Below are positions 36,202 to 44,269 of a DNA stretch of 64,000 nucleotides, one piece after another. This DNA is from Sedimentitalea sp039941015 (GTDB taxonomy: Bacteria; Pseudomonadota; Alphaproteobacteria; Rhodobacterales; Rhodobacteraceae). Under the pieces are notes generated by a model that was given only the letters and a program-made list of their open reading frames with translations, was not told the origin of the DNA and did not search any database. Position numbers and translations under genes: made by a program. Location of the stretch: the NCBI RefSeq assembly GCF_039941015.1, contig NZ_JBDVFI010000020.1; one strand, written 5' to 3'. Numbering within the stretch: position 1 is the first letter of the stretch; each line of letters opens with the position of its first letter.

Positions 36202-36364
36202 TCTCATGCCGGACGGCCTGCATCACGTCCCATATCGATGCAAGTGGGTCCTGTCCTGTTCCCCTCGGGTCCATGCCTCTTGGTCCCACCGGTCGATCCG
36301 GATCCCGCATGAGAGAGCTTTGACTGCCGCCGCCATCCGCCCGGGATGTGCGGCGGTTTTTTTT
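36202..36364 (+). ncRNA. Candidate structured small RNA with strong terminator
   Basis: TCTCATGC (36202-36209) pairs perfectly with GCATGAGA (36307-36314), closing a 113-base domain with an internal TGCATC...GATGCA stem. It is followed by a rho-independent terminator: CCGCCGC/GCGGCGG with an inner CATCC/GGATG stem (36327-36356) and eight T residues. No coding frame explains the stretch. It may instead be the 3' untranslated region of the 36052 gene. No known RNA family was recognised. Confidence 0.4.
36327..36364 (+). terminator. Rho-independent terminator
   Basis: CCGCCGC stem with GCGGCGG, inner CATCC/GGATG pairing around GCCC, and a run of eight T. It ends plus-strand transcription coming from recG and the small gene at 36052, just ahead of the convergent NifU/IscU-like gene. 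Confidence 0.85.
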
Positions 36365-36369
36365 GTGAG

Positions 36370-36822
36370 TCAGGCGCAGTTCGCCTGATCGGCCTGTTCG
36401 ATCGCCTCGGCGGTGGCTTCGAGTGCGAGGAGGATCGAGGCGTGGCGGTTCTTGTAGTCACGCGCCGGAATCAACACTTCGAGACCGTCAAACGGGGCGT
36501 CGGGCACCGGGCCGTCTTGTTTCAGCATTGCCTTGAGCTGATCGCGGGCGGTTTCGACCTGCGCGCGCGTTGCGCCGATGATTGCGCTCCCGACGACGGA
36601 CGCAGAGGCCTGCCCGAGCGCACAAGCTTTGACGTCCTGTCCAAATTCAGTGATCCGACCGTCATCAACGCAAACATCGACCGTAACGGTCGACCCGCAG
36701 AGCGGAGAGCGTTTCTTGACTGTTGCATCAGGGGAGTCGAGCCGTTCGAGGTGCGGAATGTCGGCGGCCAGCGCGAGAATGCGGGCCGAATAGAGTTTGA
36801 TCAGGTCGGTATCGCCGGACAT
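36370..36822 (-). CDS. NifU/IscU-like iron-sulfur cluster scaffold protein
   Basis: A 150-residue protein of the NifU N-terminal family. The scaffold cysteines appear in RSPLCGSTVTVDV, DVKACALGQASASVVG and the extreme C-terminal NCA, the spacing seen in alphaproteobacterial IscU-like proteins. It would assemble or carry Fe-S clusters in the cytosol. The start at 36822 is set by GAGGGAAAGAC ahead of the ATG; the longer frame to 36891 runs into the hisI promoter. Divergent from hisI. Confidence 0.85.
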   Translation of the reverse strand: MSGDTDLIKLYSARILALAADIPHLERLDSPDATVKKRSPLCGSTVTVDVCVDDGRITEFGQDVKACALGQASASVVGSAIIGATRAQVETARDQLKAMLKQDGPVPDAPFDGLEVLIPARDYKNRHASILLALEATAEAIEQADQANCA

Positions 36823-36889
36823 GTCTTTCCCTCTTGCTGACTTCTCCATACATAAGGCCGGGAAACTGTGATGCAAAAGGTTTTCCGCC

Positions 36890-37249
36890 ATGTCCTTTGA
36901 ACCTGATACCTTGGTCTATAATGAAGCCGGGCTAATACCGGCCATTGCGCAGGATTCGGAGACCGGTGAGGTTCTGATGATGGCCTGGATGAATGCCGAG
37001 TCTGTGCGGCGGACATTGGAAAGCGGGCGGGTCACCTATTGGTCGCGGTCGCGGCAGGCGTTCTGGGTCAAGGGAGAAAGCTCGGGACACGTTCAGGAGC
37101 TGGTCGAGTTTCGGTTCGATTGCGACAAGGATTGCGTCCTGGTGACCGTTCGCCAAACCGGTCCGGCCTGTCATACAAATCGGCGGAGTTGTTTTTACAC
37201 GGCTGTGCGGGATGGCGAAGAGGTCGAACTGATGGCACCGGAGCACTGA
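36890..37249 (+). CDS. hisI: Phosphoribosyl-AMP cyclohydrolase
   Basis: A 119-residue zinc enzyme for the third step of histidine synthesis. Signature segments are VLMMAWMNAESVRRTLESG, YWSRSRQAFWVKGESSGHVQ, and the metal-binding DCDKDCVLV with CHTNRRSCFY. It is a stand-alone HisI without the HisE domain. Its ATG overlaps the 5' region of the divergent scaffold gene's transcript by little, so the promoters are close. Confidence 0.96.
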   Translation: MSFEPDTLVYNEAGLIPAIAQDSETGEVLMMAWMNAESVRRTLESGRVTYWSRSRQAFWVKGESSGHVQELVEFRFDCDKDCVLVTVRQTGPACHTNRRSCFYTAVRDGEEVELMAPEH

Positions 37250-37266
37250 TGCTTCGCTGGTTGGAT

Positions 37267-37312
37267 GAGGGGCGCTGCCCCTCAAACTCCCCGGAGTATT
37301 TTGCAAAGATGA
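37267..37312. repeat. Short hairpin followed by CCCCGGAGTATTTTGC element
   Basis: GAGGGGC-GCT-GCCCCTC (37267-37283) is a perfect hairpin, followed by CTCCCCGGAGTATTTTGCAAAGATGAAA. The combination resembles an intergenic motif I associate with Rhodobacteraceae genomes. It lies between the convergent hisI and gluQRS genes and may act as terminator for hisI. Confidence 0.45.
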
Positions 37313-37327
37313 AATAGCGGTGGCTGG

Positions 37328-38197
37328 TTAGAGGCCAATCATCGCGCGGATGTCGGTGGGGGTAGCTCCCTCGGCGCGATACTTTGCAATTGCACGGGCG
37401 TCATCTCGTTTGGCGAGCCGTTTTCCGGTGTCATCGCGTATCAGTCGGTGGTGATGGTAGGTTGGGGTTGGAAAGCCGAGAAGCTGTTGCAGCAGGACAT
37501 GGATCTGAGTGGCTTCAAACAGGTCTCGTCCCCGCACAACATCGGTGATGCCCTGGATGGCATCGTCGAGTACGACTGACAAATGATAGGATGTGCCCAT
37601 GTCGCGGCGCAGCAGCACCACGTCACCCACGCTGGCCAAGAGGTCAGATTTGGCAGTTGTGATGACACCGCTTGCGCCATCAGGTCCCGCTCCGGTTTCA
37701 GTGAAGCATAGCGGTTCTGGCGGCAAAGTGGCGAGTGCACGCGCGATATCGAGGCGCAATGCAGTGTCTTTCGGAATGGGCAGCGTTGTTTTGGGCTCCT
37801 TAGGACGGCAGGTACCGGGATAGATCACCCCATCGGGGCCGTGGAGAGGGGCGCCTTCTTGCGGAGCGGAAGCTGCGGCTTCGATGTCCCGGCGCGTACA
37901 AGTGCAGGGATAGAGCAGTCCTCGGGTCCAGAGTTGATTCAATGCCTCACCATAGGCCGCGCCGCGCTCTGACTGGCGCATTACCGGGGCGGGCCAGTTC
38001 AGACCGAGCCAATGCAGATCAGTATAGGTTGCGTCCTCCCATTCAGGGCGGGCGCGGGATTGATCGATGTCTTCGATCCGCAACAGGAATTGCCCGTTGC
38101 GCGCCGTTGCCATGTCATGGGCAAGGAGCGCGGAATAGGCATGGCCCAGATGCAGAGGTCCGGTTGGGGACGGGGCAAAACGGGTCGTGAAGTTCAC
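37328..38197 (-). CDS. gluQRS: Glutamyl-Q tRNA(Asp) synthetase
   Basis: A 289-residue paralogue of glutamyl-tRNA synthetase lacking the anticodon-binding domain; it attaches glutamate to queuosine of tRNA-Asp. RFAPSPTGPLHLGHA at the N-terminus holds the HIGH-type motif, GKRLAKRDD the KMSKS-type motif, and a zinc-ligand set is seen in YPCTCTRRDI and YPGTCRP. The start is a GTG that overlaps the methyltransferase stop (GTGA). Confidence 0.93.
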   Translation of the reverse strand: MNFTTRFAPSPTGPLHLGHAYSALLAHDMATARNGQFLLRIEDIDQSRARPEWEDATYTDLHWLGLNWPAPVMRQSERGAAYGEALNQLWTRGLLYPCTCTRRDIEAAASAPQEGAPLHGPDGVIYPGTCRPKEPKTTLPIPKDTALRLDIARALATLPPEPLCFTETGAGPDGASGVITTAKSDLLASVGDVVLLRRDMGTSYHLSVVLDDAIQGITDVVRGRDLFEATQIHVLLQQLLGFPTPTYHHHRLIRDDTGKRLAKRDDARAIAKYRAEGATPTDIRAMIGL

Positions 38198-38808
38198 GTT
38201 TTTTCAACAACATATACGTTGCACTTGAGATCGATCCCGGGGAGGTGGTCACCATACTCTTTGAAGAGCAATCGCGCAGCGCCACAGTCGAGATATTCAT
38301 TCAGCCTGCCCTCATTGGCTGGATCCTCTAGCGCGTGATCATTGAAGGAAAACACAAGCAGGCCACCGGATGCTAGCCCGGCCATCATCGTGTCAAATGC
38401 CGATATAGGAGCCGCCCCCGCGCCGATGACTCCGATAGCTGCGATTGCAGCATAGTCGCCGGGAGCGTGGGAAAGGGGGGCATCGGGAGCGATTTGATCG
38501 AGTCTGCGATAGATCTGTTTGGCGCGGGCTTGCTCCAGCATTTCAGCAGACAGATCGACGCCGTCGATGCAGGTGAACCCATTCAACTTGAGAGCCAGCC
38601 CTGAAAGCCCGGTGCCGCAGCCGAAATCAAGAACCGGGTGTTGTGGATCCTTCGAATAGGCACGCAGTGCGGCGGCGCAATGGCCCGGTGTGGCATAGCC
38701 GTTCTCGGCGATTTCCGCCTCGTAGTTGGCAGCCCAGTCATCATAGAGTTGACGCGTGCTGGCAGCGTCGCGCGCGCCATAGGCCTTATCAAGAAATCCG
38801 TTTGTCAT
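38194..38808 (-). CDS. SAM-dependent methyltransferase, class I
   Basis: A 204-residue methyltransferase. The SAM-binding motif I is VLDFGCGTGLSGLAL near residue 60, followed by IDGVDLSAEMLEQAR. The N-terminal RQLYDDWAANYEAEI is common in small-molecule methyltransferases of this group. Substrate unknown. Overlaps gluQRS by four bases. Confidence 0.85.
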   Translation of the reverse strand: MTNGFLDKAYGARDAASTRQLYDDWAANYEAEIAENGYATPGHCAAALRAYSKDPQHPVLDFGCGTGLSGLALKLNGFTCIDGVDLSAEMLEQARAKQIYRRLDQIAPDAPLSHAPGDYAAIAAIGVIGAGAAPISAFDTMMAGLASGGLLVFSFNDHALEDPANEGRLNEYLDCGAARLLFKEYGDHLPGIDLKCNVYVVEKT

Positions 38809-38830
38809 GCCGTCAGACTAGGGGGCAATA

Positions 38831-40186
38831 TCAGGCCGCGTCCAGTGCTGTCTGCCTAAGCCACGCGAGCCAGTTTTCCTTGGCTCGGTCAGTATAGGCC
38901 TTGTATCGGTCCTTGCGCCCCCGACGACCGCCTTTCAGCCCTTCAACCGGGGGAAAGAGCCCGAAATTCACGTTCATTGGCTGGAACGTTTTGGCATCCG
39001 CTCCGCCGGTGATGTGCGTGATCAGAGCCCCTGTGGCCGTCATGGGCGGGGGTGGGGCGATGTCTTGACCCAGCAACTCGGATGCGGCCATGCGCCCGGC
39101 GAGCAGGCCCATTGCGGCGCTTTCAACATAGCCCTCAACCCCGGTGATCTGTCCGGCAAAGCGAATATTGGGCCGTGATTTCAGGCGCATGCGGTCGTCG
39201 AGAAGGCGCGGGGAATTGAGGAAGGTATTGCGATGTATGCCTCCCAGTCGTGCAAAACGGGCGTCTTCGAGGCCGGGGATCATGCGCAGCACCTCGGTCT
39301 GGGCGCCGTATTTCATCTTGGTCTGGAAACCGACAATATTATAAAGCGTTCCGAGCGCATTGTCGCGGCGCAGCTGGACTACGGCATGGGCCTTGATGTC
39401 GGGCTGATGCGGGTTGGTCAGGCCGACGGGTTTCATCGGGCCGTGGCGCGGGGTTTCGCGACCGCGTTCCGCCATCACTTCGATCGGCAGGCAGCCGTCG
39501 AAATAGCCAGCCGTTTCGCCCTCGTGAAACTCGGTCTTGTCCGCGGCGAGCAAGGCGTCGATGAAGGCCTCGTATTGGGCTTTGTCCATCGGGCAGTTGA
39601 GATAGGCGGTGCGCTCTTCCTCGGTTTCGCCCTTGTCATAGCGTGACTGCATCCATGCTTTGGACATATCGATGCTGTCGAAATAGATGATCGGGGCGAT
39701 GGCGTCGAAAAACGCCAACGCCTCGCGCCCGGTCTCGGCCTGAATGGCGGCCCCCAGCCCGGCAGAGGTCAGCGGGCCGGTTGCCAGGATCCAGCTTCCT
39801 TCGTCGGGCAGAGCGGTGATTTCCTCATAGGACACAGATATGCGAGGGTGCGCCATGAGTCGGGCAGTTACGGTTTCGGCAAATGGATCACGATCAACGG
39901 CAAGCGCGCCACCGGCAGGCAGGCGATGCGCGTCGGCGGCGGACATGACCAAGCCGTCCGCGGCACGCATTTCCCAGTGAAGCAGTCCGACTGCGTTCTG
40001 TTCGGAATCGTCAGACCGGAACGAGTTGGAGCAGACCATCTCGGCGAGGTTGCCGGTCTTGTGGGCAAAGGTTTCGACGTTGGGGCGCATCTCGTGGATC
40101 ACCACGTTCACGCCCATTTGCGCCGCCTGCCACGCCGCTTCGGAACCGGCCATGCCGCCACCGACAATATGAAGAACTTCTGTCAT
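38831..40186 (-). CDS. trmFO: Folate-dependent tRNA (m5U54) methyltransferase TrmFO
   Basis: A 451-residue flavoprotein that makes ribothymidine at position 54 of tRNA using methylenetetrahydrofolate. The FAD-binding GGGMAGSEAAWQAA is at residues 9-22; MVCSNSFRSDD, HRNTFLNSP, RFAGQITGVEGYVESAAMG and MNVNFGLFPP are family signatures. The ATG at 40186 is preferred to the frame start at 40222 because the flavin fold begins immediately after it. Confidence 0.95.
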   Translation of the reverse strand: MTEVLHIVGGGMAGSEAAWQAAQMGVNVVIHEMRPNVETFAHKTGNLAEMVCSNSFRSDDSEQNAVGLLHWEMRAADGLVMSAADAHRLPAGGALAVDRDPFAETVTARLMAHPRISVSYEEITALPDEGSWILATGPLTSAGLGAAIQAETGREALAFFDAIAPIIYFDSIDMSKAWMQSRYDKGETEEERTAYLNCPMDKAQYEAFIDALLAADKTEFHEGETAGYFDGCLPIEVMAERGRETPRHGPMKPVGLTNPHQPDIKAHAVVQLRRDNALGTLYNIVGFQTKMKYGAQTEVLRMIPGLEDARFARLGGIHRNTFLNSPRLLDDRMRLKSRPNIRFAGQITGVEGYVESAAMGLLAGRMAASELLGQDIAPPPPMTATGALITHITGGADAKTFQPMNVNFGLFPPVEGLKGGRRGRKDRYKAYTDRAKENWLAWLRQTALDAA

Positions 40187-40263
40187 GACAGGCCATGTAG
40201 GGCAGGTGCCAGTACAGCGCAACTGGCGCGTGGCAAATCAGCGGAAAGGGGGAGAACCGAAAA

Positions 40264-40331
40264 GGTCGCCGCTGAAAACCGTCGAACTGGTGAGAGAACC
40301 AGTTTGGAGGGACATTCATTCAGCGGCGACC
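40264..40331. ncRNA. Candidate structured RNA or regulatory hairpin
   Basis: A perfect 13-base inverted repeat (GGTCGCCGCTGAA at 40264-40276, TTCAGCGGCGACC at 40319-40331) encloses a second perfect 7-base stem (AACTGGT/ACCAGTT, loop GAGAGA, 40285-40304). The element lies in the 257-base gap between the enoyl-CoA hydratase gene and trmFO. CGCTTTT follows on the plus strand, AAAAG-complement TTTTC on the minus strand. It could be a small RNA, a terminator of the hydratase gene or a dispersed repeat. Confidence 0.4.
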
Positions 40332-40443
40332 GCTTTTCACAAGGGCTGAGCCCTTAGATAAAATTTGACACAGTCCCGAGTCGATTGAAAGCCTCGGGTT
40401 AACAAAAGGTAAACGCTGAGATTTCCAGTCGTTTCTGCTGAGG

Positions 40444-41229
40444 CTACTGATCCCAATCCGGCGCGCGCTTGTCGATAAAGGCCGCGATTCCCTCTTCGGT
40501 GTCGCGAATCATCATGTTCTGGACCATCACGTCACCGGTATAGGCATAGGCCTGTTCCAGCGGCTGCTCGATCTGCTCATAAAATGCGCGCTTGCCGATC
40601 TTGACGGCCGAACCGAGTTTGGCCGCGAGCGTATTGGCAAGATCGGCGGTTTCGCTGGCCAACTGGTCGGCGGGAACCGATCTATTGATCAGACCGAGGG
40701 TCTCGGCACGGGGGGCGTCGATGAATTGGCCGGTTGTCAGCATTTCAAACGCTTGCTTGCGTGGGATATTGCGCGACAGCGCCACCATCGGTGTCGAACA
40801 GAACAGCCCGATATTGACCCCGTTGACGCCGAATCGCGTGTCTTCCGCCGCGATGGCCAGATCGCATGAGGCCACCAATTGGCAGCCCGCAGCGGTGGCG
40901 ATGCCGTGCGCCTGGGCGATTACGGGCTGGGGCAGGGACCGGATGCTCAGCATCATGGCGGCGCAGCGGCTGAACAGACCGGAGAAATAGGAACGCCCTC
41001 CGTCTTCGCTCTGGCGCCCGGCGGTCATCTGTTTGAGATCGTGGCCAGCGCAAAACGCCTTGCCCGCGCCCGAGACCACCACGGCCCGCACGCTGCTGTC
41101 TTCTCTCAGCGCGTCAAATTCGACCTGCAGCGCAGCGATCATCTCATCGGACAGCGCGTTGAGCCGTTCGGGTGCGTTCATTTTCAGATGCGCCACGGCA
41201 CCGGTGTCGCTACGTTCCAATATTGTCAT
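40444..41229 (-). CDS. Enoyl-CoA hydratase/isomerase family protein
   Basis: A 261-residue crotonase-fold protein. The oxyanion-hole segments are FCAGHDLKQM (about residue 60) and HGIATAAGCQLVASCDLAIA (about 110-130); the C-terminal AFIDKRAPDW is typical. The catalytic pair of classical hydratases is not fully conserved: the second position falls in FGVNGVNIGLFCSTP, without the usual Glu, so it may not be a standard hydratase (similar to ECHDC3-type proteins). Start set by GAGGGCAAG before the ATG at 41229. Confidence 0.85.
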   Translation of the reverse strand: MTILERSDTGAVAHLKMNAPERLNALSDEMIAALQVEFDALREDSSVRAVVVSGAGKAFCAGHDLKQMTAGRQSEDGGRSYFSGLFSRCAAMMLSIRSLPQPVIAQAHGIATAAGCQLVASCDLAIAAEDTRFGVNGVNIGLFCSTPMVALSRNIPRKQAFEMLTTGQFIDAPRAETLGLINRSVPADQLASETADLANTLAAKLGSAVKIGKRAFYEQIEQPLEQAYAYTGDVMVQNMMIRDTEEGIAAFIDKRAPDWDQ

Positions 41230-41285
41230 CTTGCCCTCGCACATGTTTGCGGCGACGTTATGCGCCAAACGCGCCGGAGGAAAGC

Positions 41286-41711
41286 ATGCAGCCAAAATTC
41301 ACCGCATCAGAAATGATGGATTTCCTGAAAGAGGTGTTTCCTCAGGTCAAAGACGACTTTGCCATTGATCATCTGGATGGGGAAACCGTGACCATGCGGC
41401 TTTTCACGGCCGAGCGCCACTTGCGTCCTGGTGGCACGGTCTCGGGACCGTCGATGTTCGCACTTGCGGATGTCACCGCCTATGTCGCGACCATGGCCCC
41501 GATCGGGAAAGAGGCGCTGGCGGTGACCACCAACATATCGATGGATTTCATGCGCAAGCCCAAGGCCGGGGTCGATCTGATTGCAAAGGGCAGGCTGCTC
41601 AAACTGGGCAAGGCGCTGGCGATCACCGATGTGCTGATTTACTCCGAAGGGTCGGAGAACCCGGTTGCACGTGCAAGCCTGACCTACTCGATTCCGCCTA
41701 AACAGGCATAG
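41286..41711 (+). CDS. PaaI-type hot-dog thioesterase
   Basis: A 141-residue acyl-CoA thioesterase-like protein. The hot-dog core contains HLRPGGTVSGPSMFALADVTAYVA, where the Asp in LADVTAY is the likely catalytic residue, and the conserved TTNISMDFMRKPKAG strand. GGAGGAAAGC precedes the ATG. Divergent from the hydratase gene, so the pair may share regulation and act on acyl-CoAs. Confidence 0.88.
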   Translation: MQPKFTASEMMDFLKEVFPQVKDDFAIDHLDGETVTMRLFTAERHLRPGGTVSGPSMFALADVTAYVATMAPIGKEALAVTTNISMDFMRKPKAGVDLIAKGRLLKLGKALAITDVLIYSEGSENPVARASLTYSIPPKQA

Positions 41712-41817
41712 CACATCAGGAATCGCGGCTTTTGGTGGATAAGGACGCTACGTCACATTCCTTGTCGGGTGGCTCGTCTTGAAATGGACATATTCGGACT
41801 CTTAATGCGCCGGTAGA

Positions 41818-41839
41818 ACGACCAAAGCTTGGTGGTCGT
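41818..41839. promoter_or_regulatory. Inverted repeat ahead of the VPLPA-CTERM gene
   Basis: ACGACCA and TGGTCGT arms (7 bases each) lie 37 bases ahead of the 41876 start in a 164-base gap. Placement fits an operator or leader hairpin. The binding factor is unknown. Confidence 0.35.
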
Positions 41840-41875
41840 GCAGCTTAAATGTTTATACCAGTCAAAGAGTAACCG

Positions 41876-42829
41876 ATGAAAACAATACTATTGCTCGCTT
41901 CTGCGGCCACTGTCTCACTGGCCACTGCCGGATCTGCCGCGACGCTTGATGCGAGCCAGCTGCTCAATCAGTTCAACCTAATCGTCAAAGGGGATGTGAC
42001 CAACGCCACCTCGAGCGTAGAGGGTCGAGTTCTGATCGGTGGCGATATGCAATCAGGTAACCTGGAAACCCACCGCAACCTCTCTTCCGGCGGCGGGGTG
42101 TCCGAGTCTGACTACGACGCGGTTGTGATTGAGGGGAACGTCGGTGGTCTGCTGCGTGTCGGCAACAGCGGCGACGCCAGCGTCGGCAGCGTGTCCGGTT
42201 CGACCGATATGCAGGGTGGAACACTAACCACTGGCTCGCCAGTCAATGCCCCAGAGAACTTTGGCGCGGTTCTGGATGACCTGTCGCGAGACCTGTCGGA
42301 ACTGATCGAAACAGGGTCCGAGTACATGGTTGGCCAAAGGCTGACTTTCGCAGCTAACGCCGATGACATGACCGTATTTGACGTGGACTGGACCCAGCTT
42401 TACAGCAACTCGGGTTATAATGTGAGCGACATCGGCTTTGACTTTTCGGGCAACTCTGATGGAATCATCGTTATCAACGTGGCCGGCGCGACCGGCGGGT
42501 TCACAAACAGCAATGCACCAGATGCATATGGTCAGCAGGTTCTGTGGAACTTCCACGAAGCGACGAATATCTCTTTCAACAGTGGTTTTGTCGGTTCGAT
42601 CCTTGCGTCGGATGCGGATGTCCGCGTTGGCGGTGGTGCCATCGAAGGCACGTTGTTTGCCAACAATGTGGTCTTGAACGCGCAAATCCACCGCCAGAAC
42701 TTTGTGGGTCTGCCCCAGCAGGCCGCACCGGTTAGTCCGGTTCCATTGCCTGCCGGATTGCCAATGTTGCTGACCGCTGTCGGCGGAATTGCGGCGCTGC
42801 GTCGGCTGCGCAATCGGCGTGCCGCCTGA
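41876..42829 (+). CDS. Choice-of-anchor A family surface protein with VPLPA-CTERM sorting signal
   Basis: A 317-residue exported protein. A signal peptide (cleavage near GSAA) is followed by a choice-of-anchor-A type adhesin domain (NQFNLIVKGDVTNATSSVEGRVLIGGDM; later AHIDE-like glycine-rich strands). The C-terminal 29 residues read VPLPAGLPMLLTAVGGIAALRRLR and on: motif, hydrophobic helix, basic tail, as required for processing by a VPLPA-specific exosortase. The protein would end up at the cell surface or in exopolysaccharide. No exosortase gene is in the window. Confidence 0.88.
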   Translation: MKTILLLASAATVSLATAGSAATLDASQLLNQFNLIVKGDVTNATSSVEGRVLIGGDMQSGNLETHRNLSSGGGVSESDYDAVVIEGNVGGLLRVGNSGDASVGSVSGSTDMQGGTLTTGSPVNAPENFGAVLDDLSRDLSELIETGSEYMVGQRLTFAANADDMTVFDVDWTQLYSNSGYNVSDIGFDFSGNSDGIIVINVAGATGGFTNSNAPDAYGQQVLWNFHEATNISFNSGFVGSILASDADVRVGGGAIEGTLFANNVVLNAQIHRQNFVGLPQQAAPVSPVPLPAGLPMLLTAVGGIAALRRLRNRRAA

Positions 42830-42859
42830 TCTTTAGAGACAGCCAACAAAAGAATGTCG

Positions 42860-42897
42860 CGGCTCGGACTGGCATGATCCAGACCGAGCCGTTTTGT
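42860..42897 (+). terminator. Rho-independent terminator
   Basis: CGGCTCGG and CTGG pair with CCAG and CCGAGCCG around CATGAT, followed by TTTTGTT. It lies 31 bases after the VPLPA-CTERM gene and ends that transcript. Confidence 0.85.
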
Positions 42898-43142
42898 TGA
42901 TAGTGTTCCGCCTCTGGCGCAGATGAAATTTGCGGTCAATCAGCGGGCTTCGCATTTATAGGTCTGTATCTCCCCTGATTTTTGGGGTATTTAGATACCT
43001 AATTTGTAACACTTTGATTTCGCATATTTATATCGGGTAGATGAGTCTTGACCCACGCGCTGTCTGGCCGTAAACCCCGTCCATCGAATTCAGGCGGGTG
43101 CGCGTTGCGCCCGCTTTTCACGTCAAACAGGAAACCCCTGCC
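42898..43142 (+). promoter_or_regulatory. Promoter and leader region of rplM-rpsI
   Basis: An A/T-rich 245-base stretch. It contains a stem-loop (GTATCTCCCC at 42966-42975 with GGGG at 42984-42987 and AGATAC at 42993-42998). A second hairpin near rplM (GCGGG-T-GCGC, loop GTT, GCGC-CCGC, 43094-43114) is followed by TTTT, so it could attenuate transcription or bind a ribosomal protein. Both are read from sequence only. Confidence 0.4.
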
Positions 43143-43601
43143 ATGAACACCTTCTCTGCCACACCAGCAGATATCGACAAGAAGTGGATCCTGATCGACG
43201 CCGAGGGCGTTGTTCTGGGCCGTCTTGCGTCGATCATCGCCGTGCGCCTGCGCGGCAAGCACAAAGCGTCTTTTACTCCGCATATGGATATGGGCGACAA
43301 TGTCATAGTCATCAACGCCGACAAGGTACAGATGACCGGCAAGAAACGCGACGAGCATTTCTACTGGCACACTGGCCACCCCGGTGGGATCAAGAGCCGC
43401 ACCAAGCAGCAGATCCTTGATGGTGCGCATCCTGAGCGTGTTGTCACACAGGCCGTCAAGCGCATGCTGCCGGGCAACCGTCTGAGCCGTCAGGTCATGA
43501 CCAACCTGCGCGTCTATGCAGGCACCGATCACCCCCACGAGGCGCAAAGCCCCGAAGTTCTGGATGTCAAATCCATGAACAAGAAAAACACCCGGAGCTG
43601 A
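43143..43601 (+). CDS. rplM: 50S ribosomal protein L13
   Basis: A 152-residue ribosomal protein. WILIDAEGVVLGRLASIIAVRLRGKHK and HTGHPGGIKSRT are standard L13 segments. The ATG at 43143 follows AGGAAAC. rpsI follows 6 bases downstream, the usual L13-S9 operon. Confidence 0.97.
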   Translation: MNTFSATPADIDKKWILIDAEGVVLGRLASIIAVRLRGKHKASFTPHMDMGDNVIVINADKVQMTGKKRDEHFYWHTGHPGGIKSRTKQQILDGAHPERVVTQAVKRMLPGNRLSRQVMTNLRVYAGTDHPHEAQSPEVLDVKSMNKKNTRS

Positions 43602-43607
43602 TGAGTC

Positions 43608-44096
43608 ATGTCTGAAGAAATCAACACACTCGAAGACCTGAACCAGGTCGCCGGACTCGAAGCAGCTCCGGCTGTCGAAACCATTTCGCGCGAACCCGTT
43701 CGTGACGAACTGGGTCGTTCCTATGCCACCGGCAAACGGAAAGATGCGGTTGCCCGTGTTTGGATCAAGCCCGGCTCGGGCAAGGTTGTCGTCAATGGCA
43801 AGGAACTGAACAGCTATTTCGCACGCCCTGTGCTGCAGATGATCCTGCGCCAGCCGTTCACGATTGCCGGTGTCGAAGACCAGTTCGATGTCAACGCAAC
43901 CGTCAAAGGCGGTGGCCTCTCCGGTCAGGCCGGCGCGGTCAAGCACGGCATCTCCAAGGCACTGCAGCTCTATGATCCCAGCTTGCGCGGCGCTCTGAAA
44001 GCTGCCGGCTTCCTGACACGCGACAGCCGCGTGGTGGAACGTAAGAAATACGGCAAGGCCAAGGCCCGCAAGAGCTTCCAGTTCTCCAAGCGTTAA
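43608..44096 (+). CDS. rpsI: 30S ribosomal protein S9
   Basis: A 162-residue ribosomal protein with an N-terminal acidic extension of about 35 residues common in alphaproteobacteria, then YATGKRKDAVARVWIKPGSGK and the conserved C-terminus KYGKAKARKSFQFSKR that reaches the P-site tRNA. Confidence 0.97.
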   Translation: MSEEINTLEDLNQVAGLEAAPAVETISREPVRDELGRSYATGKRKDAVARVWIKPGSGKVVVNGKELNSYFARPVLQMILRQPFTIAGVEDQFDVNATVKGGGLSGQAGAVKHGISKALQLYDPSLRGALKAAGFLTRDSRVVERKKYGKAKARKSFQFSKR

Positions 44097-44120
44097 ACGG
44101 CAAACGCCATACAGAATCGA

Positions 44121-44151
44121 AAAGGTCGCGCATATTGCGCGGCCTTTTTTT
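44121..44151 (+). terminator. Rho-independent terminator of rplM-rpsI
   Basis: AAAGG-T-CGCGC, loop ATATT, GCGCG-G-CC and a run of seven T, starting 25 bases after the rpsI stop. Confidence 0.88.
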
Positions 44152-44269
44152 GTGCGAGCGCGCGTCGCGTCAAGTAGAGCCGCGGGAGAGGATATTCGGA
44201 AAAGTCTGGATTTGTTGCGATTTCAGCGTAGGCTGGCGGTATTTTCAGGGAAGAATAGACGGAAATCGC

